Shown here one piece after another: positions 1-6,165 of a stretch of 7,446 bases of DNA. The notes beneath the pieces are model-generated. The model made no database searches and was not told the origin of the DNA. It worked only from the letters and a program-made list of their open reading frames with translations. How positions within the stretch are numbered: position 1 is the stretch's first letter; each line of letters begins with the position of its first letter. The translations under genes were made by a program, and so were the position numbers. Source of the stretch: Bog-950 sp964620645 (lineage in GTDB: Bacteria > Bacteroidota > Bacteroidia > Chitinophagales > LD1). The stretch is from NCBI GenBank assembly GCA_964620645.1, contig CAZUHU010000181.1, positions 1 through 7,446 of the forward strand. Reading direction: 5' to 3'.

Positions 1-926
1 ATTTCGCTGTAATCTCCTTTAGAGCTGTTCAGTATAACAAAAGCCGCTTCTGAAGTTCCGGGGTTGGAATACACAAACATTGCCCGCCCTTGTAAAGATG
101 GGTGGCCTGCTTTATAGAGTGCATCTGCTGCACCCTGCATTATAAATACCACTTTACCACGCGAGCTTGCCAACTGTGGCCAATTGCCCGCCAGGGCAGC
201 AGCTTCCAGTGTGCTGTAACTACCGCGTACATCATCAGGGGTAATTACCTTATCCAACTCCTGACCGAAAATGGATTTGATTTCTGCATCCATAGCATCG
301 CAGGCCGAAGCATCGTAAGGTATGGAATGAGTTAAGCCGGGTAGCGTAGTTAATACATCAGCAGGCACATCTTCCTTAGCTTCAATGTTGATGAAAATGG
401 GCAGATGATTAGGATGGGCTACGCTCCAGTTATAAATAGCCTGCAAAGCATCTTTAAAAGTGATGTAGTTGGTGTTGTAATCAAAATCAACGATGTGAAT
501 GATTTTAAAGCCGGGCTCCATCAGTTTAGGCTCGTTAGAGGTATTAGGATAACCGCTGAAGGTTGGGCCCGCACGGTAGTAGAACTGTCCGCCATTGGGG
601 TCGTTATAAATATCCAATTCCAAGCCGCGCACATTATAGTTGTTGAACTGCTCTTCAACCGGCACGTGCCAGTAGTCTATTCCTTTAGGACTGTAAGATG
701 ACGGCAAAAGCCCCAGAGAATCCAGGGCCGTTAAAAAAGCAAACACCACCGAATCGGTTTTAAGGTGATAGCTGTTGTGACTGGCTATTACTTGTATTTG
801 ATTTATCTTTAAACTGTCCGTTGGGCCGTTATCGTAAACAACATTCGTTTTTTTGATAACCTCTTTTTTGCAAGCGGCAGCAAAAAATAAAACGAGCCCG
901 GTAAGGGCCAGTAGATAATACTTCAT
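1..926 (-). CDS. Ca2+-dependent PI-PLC-like lipoprotein (C-terminus beyond left edge)
   Basis: The frame is open from an ATG at 926 to the window edge, giving 308 codons with no stop, so the gene is partial at its 3' end. Residues 1-19 are a lipoprotein signal: a hydrophobic stretch ending AAAC, with Cys19 as the likely lipidated residue, followed by KKE. The body resembles the bacterial Ca2+-dependent phosphatidylinositol-specific phospholipase C family (PI-PLC-C1, eukaryote-like catalytic type). SHNSYH places His50 and Asn51 as the first catalytic and Ca2+-site pair. RGLELDIY gives Glu103 and Asp105, IIHIVDFD gives the second His (His144), and IFINIEAK gives Glu182. These match, in order, the catalytic and Ca2+ residues of PLC enzymes. 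Expected role, inferred from the family, is cleavage of phosphodiester lipid headgroups at the cell envelope; the substrate is unknown. An in-frame TAA lies upstream, so 926 is the only reasonable start. It lies 53 bp downstream of the AAA+ gene on the same strand. Confidence 0.82.
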   Translation of the reverse strand, partial: MKYYLLALTGLVLFFAAACKKEVIKKTNVVYDNGPTDSLKINQIQVIASHNSYHLKTDSVVFAFLTALDSLGLLPSSYSPKGIDYWHVPVEEQFNNYNVRGLELDIYNDPNGGQFYYRAGPTFSGYPNTSNEPKLMEPGFKIIHIVDFDYNTNYITFKDALQAIYNWSVAHPNHLPIFINIEAKEDVPADVLTTLPGLTHSIPYDASACDAMDAEIKSIFGQELDKVITPDDVRGSYSTLEAAALAGNWPQLASSRGKVVFIMQGAADALYKAGHPSLQGRAMFVYSNPGTSEAAFVILNSSKGDYSE

Positions 927-956
927 TAACGTCAATTTAACGTGAAGTTAATGAAG
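921..956. repeat. Inverted repeat over the start codon of the PI-PLC-like gene
   Basis: CTTCATTAAC (921-930) is exactly repeated in inverted form as GTTAATGAAG (947-956). After one mismatch the arms continue with TCA (932-934) against TGA (943-945), leaving an 8-nt loop. The minus-strand ATG (926-924) lies inside the distal arm, so the hairpin in the mRNA would cover the start codon. The repeat also begins 23 nt after the AAA+ stop codon. No U tract follows on the minus strand, so it is not a standard terminator. It could be a translational control hairpin, an operator, or a processing site between the two genes. Confidence 0.55.
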
Positions 957-979
957 CACCCGAGCCCTGCAAGCGCCTC

Positions 980-2464
980 CTAGTTAAAATCTTCCTCGTT
1001 TAAACCCATGTCCTTTGAGCTAAACATGGAGCCGAACAAATCCTTGAATTGCAAGCCCTTTTCAAGCATGGCTTTAGAAAGTTGCGAATGTTCCGCTAAA
1101 CCATGAAGAAGGAATTCCTTCATTACGTATTTTTCGCTTTTTGCCAGGTTAGGGCTATGCTCATTCACCAACTCTTCAAGCGCGGGTACAGTATCCAGTA
1201 TTTTGCGGTACGTTTTTTCGTCATCAGCCAGCATAAAATCAACCACATTACCTTCTGCAAACCAATCCAACACCTTTTGGTAAGGGTTGTTCTGCTTCTT
1301 CTTTTTCAGTTTGCCGGGATCGGGAAAGGTGGCCGTAAACAACTTACGGATGGCTTTACCAATAAGGCCTTGTGCTACACCGGCAGCGCCCTCCTGTTCC
1401 CCCTCATATACCAATTCAATTTTGCCGTTAATAGCCGGCACAATGCCCCACAAGTCGCTAACGCGGGCAAAGGTTTTGTCCTCACCGTTCAGTAAAGCGC
1501 GGCGTTCAGCCGTGCTTACCAGGTTTTCGTAAGCAGAAATAGTTAAGCGCGCACTTACACCGCTTTTGGCGTCAACAAACTCACTCTCACGGGCTTCCAT
1601 CGCTACCTGCTCAATCAGGTTGCGCAACAACTCACCTACCTCAACGTTCTTTTGCTGCCATTCGCTAAGGCGGGCTTCCTGTTTCGTAATCAGTTTGGAA
1701 TGCTCCATCGACTTAGGATAGTGTGTCATTATCTGCGAGCCTATTCTATCCTTTAAAGGGGTAACTATGCTGCCGCGATTAGTGTAGTCCTCCGGGTTAG
1801 CGGTAAACACAAACTGTATATCAAGCGGCACGCGCAATTTAAATCCGCGTATTTGTATATCGCCTTCCTGTAAAATATTAAACAGCGATACCTGAATGCG
1901 GGCCTGCAAATCGGGCAATTCATTTATTACAAAAATGCAACGGTTACTGCGTGGCACTAAGCCAAAATGTATTACGCGCTCATCGGCATAATTCAGCTTA
2001 AGGTTAGCGGCTTTAATGGGGTCCACATCGCCAATTAAATCCGCTACACTAACATCAGGTGTAGCCAGTTTTTCGGCATAGCGTTCGTTGCGGTGCAGCC
2101 ATTCAATGGGTGTATCATCTCCTTTCTCTGCTATCAAATCTTTAGCATAGCGAGAAACGGGGTTAAGCGGATCATCATTCAACTCACTGCCTTTAACCAC
2201 CGGCACCCATTCATCTAACAGTTCCGTCATTTGGCGGGCTATACGCGTTTTTGCCTGGCCACGTAAACCCAGCAGGTTAATGTTGTGGCGGCTAAGTATG
2301 GCCCGTTCAATATCGGGTATAACAGTATCATCGTAACCCATTATGCCCGTAAAAAGGGCCTCTTTGTTTTTAAGCTTTTTAATCAGGTTATCGCGCAATT
2401 CATCTTTAATGCTTTTGCTTTTATAACCGTTTGCCTTTAATTCTTTTATAGTAGTTGCTCTCAT
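980..2464 (-). CDS. MoxR/magnesium-chelatase-I-like AAA+ ATPase, partner of a VWA protein
   Basis: The protein has 494 aa. Walker A is GLRGQAKT (residues 66-73, Lys72). The Walker B position reads IFVINE (177-182), with Asn181 where most AAA+ proteins have Asp; Glu182 is kept. Sensor 1 is TANPE (221-225), the arginine-finger candidate is Arg240 in LKDRIG, and sensor 2 is Arg306 in SGVSAR. The segments LIGDVDP (143-149) and LFNILQEGDIQIRG (194-207) are typical of the chelatase-I/MoxR clade. After the core there is a charged, lysine-rich linker (about 385-390) and a helical C-terminal domain with YQKVLDWFAEG (395-405). Members of this clade form ATP-driven rings that remodel a client through a VWA partner. 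The upstream neighbour is such a VWA protein, 56 bp away, so the two are probably co-transcribed. No chlorophyll or cobalamin chelatase genes are present, so a metal-insertion role is not supported. The start is preceded by an A-rich leader (AAATAAAAATTAA). The client is unknown. Confidence 0.88.
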   Translation of the reverse strand: MRATTIKELKANGYKSKSIKDELRDNLIKKLKNKEALFTGIMGYDDTVIPDIERAILSRHNINLLGLRGQAKTRIARQMTELLDEWVPVVKGSELNDDPLNPVSRYAKDLIAEKGDDTPIEWLHRNERYAEKLATPDVSVADLIGDVDPIKAANLKLNYADERVIHFGLVPRSNRCIFVINELPDLQARIQVSLFNILQEGDIQIRGFKLRVPLDIQFVFTANPEDYTNRGSIVTPLKDRIGSQIMTHYPKSMEHSKLITKQEARLSEWQQKNVEVGELLRNLIEQVAMEARESEFVDAKSGVSARLTISAYENLVSTAERRALLNGEDKTFARVSDLWGIVPAINGKIELVYEGEQEGAAGVAQGLIGKAIRKLFTATFPDPGKLKKKKQNNPYQKVLDWFAEGNVVDFMLADDEKTYRKILDTVPALEELVNEHSPNLAKSEKYVMKEFLLHGLAEHSQLSKAMLEKGLQFKDLFGSMFSSKDMGLNEEDFN

Positions 2465-2520
2465 TTAATTTTTATTTGGCCACGAAGGGAAATATTTAAA
2501 TCACATCCACTGAATGTAGC

Positions 2521-3615
2521 TTATCTCATTCTGCGTTTCTTTCCTTTTTCAAAATCCTCAAACAAGTATTCCCCTAAACCCTGCAGCGAGGTATAAAATG
2601 CCTTGCCGTTATTGGCTTCCGTAAACTCTTCTACAAAGTTTTGCAGGTAAGGGTCGGTAGCAATCATAAAGGTGGTAATCTGAATTTTTAACCTGCGGCA
2701 GGCCGCAGCAAGGCGCAGACACTTGTTTACGATTTTTCTATCCAGCCCGAAGCTGTTTTTATAATACTGGCCGTTTTCCTTTATACAACTCGGCTTGCCA
2801 TCAGTTATCATAAAAATCTGCTTGTTGGCGTTTTTGCGCCGGTGCAGTATGTCCATAGCTAACTCAAGCCCGGCAACGGTATTGGTATGGTAGGGCCCTA
2901 CCTGCAGATAAGGCAAATCTTTTACTTCAATCTGCCAGGCATCATCGCCAAACACAATTATATCCAGGGTGTCTTTTGGGTACTTACGCTTGATTAATTC
3001 CGCCAGCGCCATAGCCACATTTTTGGCCGGCGTAATTCTATCCTCGCCGTATAAAATCATACTGTGCGAAATATCGATCATCAGCACTGTGCTGGTTTGC
3101 GTTTTGTATTCGCGCTCATGCACCAGCAGGTCGTCCTCGCTCATCATAAATTCGCTTATGCCGTGGTTAATTTGCGCATTGCGGAAACTTTCCAGCATAC
3201 TTATCTGCTCTAAACTATCGCCAAACTGAAAATTGCGAAGGTCGCTGCTCATTTCATCACCCACGCCCGTAAAGCCGGTTTTATGGTTGCCCTGTTTGCC
3301 TTTCTTCAGTTTGCCAAAGATTTTTTCCAATGCTGCCTGGCGAATGCTTTGCTCGGTTTTAGGCGTAACAACAAACTCGCCCGAACCGGGTTGCTCCTCG
3401 CGCAGGTAACCGCGCTGGCGTAAGTCGTTTATAAAATCGCCTATTCCGTAATTTTCATCTGTAAGCTTATACTCTTTATCCAGCTCGGTTAACCAGCTAA
3501 GAGCTTCGCCAACATCGCCACTGGTGTAAGTCAGCAACTGTTTGAAAATATCAAACAACTGCTCAAAAGGGCTTTGCAGCTTTGGGTTGTATTTGGAAAA
3601 ACGGTAGCCGAGCAT
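2521..3615 (-). CDS. VWA-domain protein, partner of the adjacent AAA+ ATPase
   Basis: The protein has 364 aa and no signal peptide or membrane segment, so it should be cytoplasmic. The first 100 residues look helical. Residues about 100-175 form a linker with a basic KLKKGKQGNHK stretch and a conserved-looking acidic part. The VWA domain occupies about 175-350. Its metal-ion-dependent adhesion site looks complete: DISHS (181-185), a Thr in HTNTV (Thr246 is the best candidate), and TDGKPS with Asp272. The C-terminus is strongly basic (KGKKRRMR). In chelatase D, CoxE and MoxR-associated VWA proteins this fold binds the client or metal and couples it to the AAA+ ring. Its placement directly before the AAA+ gene supports that role here. 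It resembles a family of uncharacterised VWA proteins (COG4867-like, by memory of sequence, not searched). It lies 79 bp after thiL, and a hairpin occupies that gap, so it may have its own transcript. Confidence 0.85.
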   Translation of the reverse strand: MLGYRFSKYNPKLQSPFEQLFDIFKQLLTYTSGDVGEALSWLTELDKEYKLTDENYGIGDFINDLRQRGYLREEQPGSGEFVVTPKTEQSIRQAALEKIFGKLKKGKQGNHKTGFTGVGDEMSSDLRNFQFGDSLEQISMLESFRNAQINHGISEFMMSEDDLLVHEREYKTQTSTVLMIDISHSMILYGEDRITPAKNVAMALAELIKRKYPKDTLDIIVFGDDAWQIEVKDLPYLQVGPYHTNTVAGLELAMDILHRRKNANKQIFMITDGKPSCIKENGQYYKNSFGLDRKIVNKCLRLAAACRRLKIQITTFMIATDPYLQNFVEEFTEANNGKAFYTSLQGLGEYLFEDFEKGKKRRMR

Positions 3616-3634
3616 AAAAGGGAACGGAAGTTAC

Positions 3635-3664
3635 GGCATAGCCCGTAAACAAGAAAGCTATGCC
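3635..3664. repeat. Inverted repeat between thiL and the VWA gene
   Basis: GGCATAGC (3635-3642) is exactly inverted as GCTATGCC (3657-3664), with a 14-nt loop. It lies 30 nt beyond the thiL stop and 19 nt before the VWA start. On the minus strand no run of U follows the stem, so it would be a weak terminator at best. It could also be a leader structure of the VWA-AAA+ transcript or a protein binding site. The perfect 8-bp arms are what is seen; the role is inferred. Confidence 0.4.
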
Positions 3665-3694
3665 TTTACATTAACACAGATTAGCTGCAATTGT

Positions 3695-4732
3695 TTAGTC
3701 GAAGTGGTTCCAGCCCTGGGCCTTTAAAGGGTGCCGGTTGCCGCTCTTGGTAACCAGCACACAGCCGCCTTCCTTTTTGGTTATTTGTCCAACAATAGAA
3801 AAGGCATCTTCGCCGGCTATTTTGGTTTCATCCTCCGGCTGTATGGTAAACAACAGTTCGTAATCCTCGCCACCGCTTAGCGCACAGGTTATAGGGTCAA
3901 TATTAAACTGCAGGGCCATGTTGTAAGCGTCTTCGCTTATTGGCACCATACTCTCGTTTATTTCGCAACCCACGCCACTTTGCTTGCAGATGTGGCGCAC
4001 ATCACTACTTAAGCCATCACTCAAATCAATCATAGCAGTTGGTTTCAGGTCCATTTCCTTAAACCAGGCAACCACATCGCGGCGCGCTTCAGGCTTTAAT
4101 TGGCGTTCAATTAAGTACTGCGCATTTTCCAGTTCAGGCTGTACACCGGGGTGTTCCATATAAATACGCTTTTCGCGCTCTAACAATTGCAGGCCCAGGT
4201 AGGCAGCACCTAAATCGCCGCTAACACAAACAAGGTCGCCCTCTTTTGCCCCGTTGCGGTAAACCAATTCATTTTCCTCGGCCACACCAATGGCTGTTAT
4301 AGAAATTATAAGGCCGCTTAGGGAAGAAGTAGTATCGCCGCCTATAAGGTCAACCTTATAATTACGGCAGGCCAGTTTTATACCGGCATACAATTCATCC
4401 AAAGCCTCTACCGTAATTTTTGAAGAAGCCGCTATCGAAACCGTAATCTGCTTCGGCTGCGCATTCATTGCATATACATCGCTAAGGTTTACCACCACGC
4501 TTTTATACCCCAAATGACGCAGCGGGGTGTACATCAAATCGAAATGGATGCCCTCCGCTAACAAATCGGTTGTTATAACGGTGCGTTTGCCGCTGTTATC
4601 AATTACGGCAGCATCGTCACCCACGCCCCTAATGCTTGATGGGTTTATAAGTTCAAACTCTTTAGTCAGGTGTTCAATCAATCCAAACTCCCCCAGGGAG
4701 CCAAGTGGTGTATGCTTTTGCGGTTCGGCCAT
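3695..4732 (-). CDS. thiL: Thiamine-monophosphate kinase
   Basis: The protein has 345 aa, close to the usual ThiL length. It phosphorylates thiamine monophosphate with ATP to thiamine diphosphate, the last step of thiamine cofactor synthesis, in the cytoplasm. The signature motifs appear in order: GVGDDAAVI (36-44), TTDLLAEGIHF (54-64), the VNLSDVYAM segment (81-89), LIGGDTT (129-135), IDLSDGLSSD (235-244) and LSGGEDYELLF (285-295). The acidic residues in these motifs are those that bind Mg2+ and nucleotide in the family. The N-terminal half is the AIRS-type ATP-binding domain and the C-terminal half its partner domain. The start ATG at 4732 is followed by a short linker and then GSLGEFGLIEHL, the normal N-terminal beginning of the family. 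No other thiamine gene is seen in the window. It is divergent from the CPBP protease gene, with 36 bp between starts. Confidence 0.96.
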   Translation of the reverse strand: MAEPQKHTPLGSLGEFGLIEHLTKEFELINPSSIRGVGDDAAVIDNSGKRTVITTDLLAEGIHFDLMYTPLRHLGYKSVVVNLSDVYAMNAQPKQITVSIAASSKITVEALDELYAGIKLACRNYKVDLIGGDTTSSLSGLIISITAIGVAEENELVYRNGAKEGDLVCVSGDLGAAYLGLQLLEREKRIYMEHPGVQPELENAQYLIERQLKPEARRDVVAWFKEMDLKPTAMIDLSDGLSSDVRHICKQSGVGCEINESMVPISEDAYNMALQFNIDPITCALSGGEDYELLFTIQPEDETKIAGEDAFSIVGQITKKEGGCVLVTKSGNRHPLKAQGWNHFD

Positions 4733-4745
4733 AAGTTGTATCTTG
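4717..4745 (+). promoter_or_regulatory. Possible Bacteroidota-type promoter for the CPBP gene
   Basis: TTTG (4717-4720) and TATCTTG (4739-4745) are separated by 18 bp. This loosely fits the Bacteroidota -33 (TTTG) and -7 (TAnnTTTG) elements, and lies 23 bp before the proposed start at 4769. It overlaps the beginning of thiL on the other strand. The match is imperfect and could be chance. Confidence 0.22.
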
Positions 4746-4751
4746 AGCAGG

Positions 4752-4759
4752 CAAGATTA
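4752..4759 (-). promoter_or_regulatory. Possible -7 element for thiL
   Basis: On the minus strand this reads TAATCTTG, one base different from the Bacteroidota -7 consensus TAnnTTTG, and it sits 19 bp upstream of the thiL start. No clear -33 element was found at the usual spacing, so the call is weak. It would make the 36-bp divergent gap a shared promoter region. Confidence 0.2.
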
Positions 4760-4768
4760 GTGAATCGG

Positions 4769-5347
4769 ATGGTAATACCGGATAAAAGACGCTTGCTGTA
4801 TTTATCGTGGCTCACGCTTTTTGGCATGAGCGCAATAGGCATCCTTCTTATTTCTTTTTTTCAGAACCGTGAGGTGCAGCCAGTTTTATTGGGTGGCAAG
4901 CGGCCTTACCTGCAGTTTTTAACGGGGCTTTTTTTCGGCAGCCTTGCCGCCCTGCTGGGGCTTGTTTTAATAAGGGGTAAGAACTTTCGCAGCGTGCGTA
5001 CCTTTTTCGAAGACTTGATAGGTGACCTCAACCCTACTTTCCTCAACATCCTGGTTTACTCGCTATGCGCCAGCGTTGGCGAGGAGGTACTATTTAGAGC
5101 GGGTGTGCAGCCGTTAATCGGTATTTGGCCGGCGGCCATCATCTTTGTTTTACTGCATGGCTACATCAATCCCTATAATATCAGCCTTAGTATTTATGGT
5201 TTTTTCCTGGTGGTTATATGTGCAGGGTTCGGCTACCTTTTTAAATTTTTTGGCTTAACATCTTCAATAATAGCACACTTTATATACGACATTTCAGTGT
5301 TTTGTGTGTTAAAATATGCTTATAAGAAAAGAGTTTCGGTTCGCTGA
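4769..5347 (+). CDS. CPBP-family intramembrane metalloprotease (Abi/CAAX-like)
   Basis: Taking ATG 4769 gives 192 aa. The frame is open further upstream to an ATG at 4670, but that would put 33 extra hydrophilic codons antisense inside thiL, so the shorter form is preferred. The three CPBP motifs are present: GEEVLFR (104-110; Glu105, Glu106, Arg110), FVLLH (126-130; His130) and HFIYD (170-174; His170, Asp174). These are the metal-binding and catalytic residues of the Rce1-like glutamic/metallo-protease fold. About six hydrophobic segments are seen near 8-31, 46-69, 90-104, 117-133, 137-158 and 163-183, so it is an inner-membrane protein with a basic C-terminus (YKKRVSVR). Bacterial members have varied or unknown roles, including peptide maturation and immunity to bacteriocins; the substrate here cannot be inferred. 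It is followed after 64 bp by the PAP2_C gene on the same strand. Confidence 0.85.
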   Translation: MVIPDKRRLLYLSWLTLFGMSAIGILLISFFQNREVQPVLLGGKRPYLQFLTGLFFGSLAALLGLVLIRGKNFRSVRTFFEDLIGDLNPTFLNILVYSLCASVGEEVLFRAGVQPLIGIWPAAIIFVLLHGYINPYNISLSIYGFFLVVICAGFGYLFKFFGLTSSIIAHFIYDISVFCVLKYAYKKRVSVR

Positions 5348-5382
5348 GATTTTCTTGTTATTTTTCGGGGCGTTTTAGCATT

Positions 5383-5408
5383 GATAAATTTCTAACCTAA
5401 GATTTATC
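5383..5408. repeat. Inverted repeat just upstream of the PAP2_C gene
   Basis: GATAAAT (5383-5389) is inverted as ATTTATC (5402-5408), with a 12-nt centre, ending three bases before the ATG at 5412. The left arm overlaps TAAATTTC (5385-5392), a near match to the Bacteroidota -7 element TAnnTTTG, but no well-spaced -33 element was found. It may be an operator or a leader hairpin. A/T-rich arms of this length can also arise by chance. Confidence 0.3.
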
Positions 5409-5411
5409 GTT

Positions 5412-6101
5412 ATGTTCAGTGATTTCAAACAATTCCGGACATCATGGAAAAGTGCCTGGAGCAATCCTGCCTTCAGGAATCAGTTTGCGATAACGGTAAT
5501 GCTGTTCATTGGTGTAATGTTCAGTAACTTTTATTACCTGCGCATTTGGCAAACCCGCCCCGGTATACAGTTGAACGATTTTATACTGAACCTGCTACCG
5601 CCGCATGATTTTTCTCCTTACATCTTTTTCATTCAGTACGCATCTCTGCTAATCGTTTTTCTTTTTGTACTGCCTAACCCGCACCGCTTAACCAAAGGGC
5701 TGCAAATGTTTGCCGTTGTTTTTCTGGCGCGCACGCTAACCATTTACCTGATACCTCTGGAGCCGCCGCGCGATATGATTTTGTTGAACGACCCTGTTGC
5801 AACCTTTGTTTTTCATACGGACAGCGTGTATGTAACCAAAGACCTTTTCTTTTCGGGCCACGTTTCAGCCTGTGTGTTGCTTTGGTTAATAGTAGATAAG
5901 AAGTTTTTAAAGGTGCTGCTTTCGTTTACTACAGTAATTGTAGGCTTACTTATTATGTGGCAGCACGTGCATTACAGCACCGATGTTATTTTTGCTCCAT
6001 TATTTGCTTTAGTTTCCTACTGGGCCGTGCAATACATGCACGCACAAAGCAAATATGGCCTGCAAACTGAGCCTGAAACTGCAGTTGCCAAGAGCGAATA
6101 A
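5412..6101 (+). CDS. PAP2_C / sphingomyelin-synthase-like membrane enzyme
   Basis: The protein has 229 aa with about six hydrophobic segments (near 26-46, 70-88, 98-116, 150-161, 166-182 and 192-208). The catalytic signature is of the PAP2_C type: DLFFSGHVSA (144-153) with His150, and QHVHYSTDVIFAP (184-196) with His187 and Asp191. The RTLTIYLIPLEPP segment (107-119) fits the loop found before the first motif in sphingomyelin-synthase-like proteins. The His-His-Asp triad catalyses transfer or hydrolysis of a phospho-headgroup, usually on the outer face of the membrane. In Bacteroidota, which often make sphingolipids, a ceramide- or diacylglycerol-phospho-headgroup transferase is possible; a lipid phosphatase is the alternative. 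The substrate is inference only. The C-terminal tail (210-229) is hydrophilic. It probably follows the CPBP gene in one transcript, although the 64-bp gap could hold its own promoter. A terminator lies just after it. Confidence 0.82.
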   Translation: MFSDFKQFRTSWKSAWSNPAFRNQFAITVMLFIGVMFSNFYYLRIWQTRPGIQLNDFILNLLPPHDFSPYIFFIQYASLLIVFLFVLPNPHRLTKGLQMFAVVFLARTLTIYLIPLEPPRDMILLNDPVATFVFHTDSVYVTKDLFFSGHVSACVLLWLIVDKKFLKVLLSFTTVIVGLLIMWQHVHYSTDVIFAPLFALVSYWAVQYMHAQSKYGLQTEPETAVAKSE

Positions 6102-6109
6102 CCCCCAAC

Positions 6110-6142
6110 AAAAAACCCTCCATCTAAACAGAAAGAGGGTTT
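6110..6142 (-). terminator. Intrinsic terminator between convergent genes
   Basis: AAACCCTC (6113-6120) and GAGGGTTT (6135-6142) form a perfect 8-bp stem with a 14-nt loop. On the minus strand the stem runs into six U residues (complement of A 6110-6115), the normal form of a Rho-independent terminator, 23 nt after the stop of the fibre gene. On the plus strand the same hairpin is followed only by CATGCTTTT, so it probably also ends the PAP2_C transcript but less efficiently. Confidence 0.8.
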
Positions 6143-6165
6143 CATGCTTTTAAATGTTGTACGGC

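Noticed and set aside
102..701. Two plus-strand open frames (102-335 and 405-701)
   Set aside because: They lie antisense to the well-supported PI-PLC-like frame, show no recognisable domain and have compositions expected of shadow frames.
1103..1532. Two plus-strand open frames within the AAA+ gene
   Set aside because: They are antisense to a gene with clear motifs and no family features are visible; treated as shadows.
2969..3229. Plus-strand open frame with hydrophobic stretches inside the VWA gene
   Set aside because: It is antisense to the MIDAS-coding region; the hydrophobicity comes from reverse reading of the VWA core.
4670..4768. Upstream extension of the CPBP protein to ATG 4670
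   Set aside because: The added 33 residues are antisense to thiL, have no membrane or family character, and the shorter form begins right before the first membrane segment as expected.
4769..6101. CPBP protease plus PAP2_C enzyme as an anti-phage system
   Set aside because: The 'Abi' family name reflects old annotation; there is no toxin, nuclease or sensor gene nearby and no mobile-element context to support defence.
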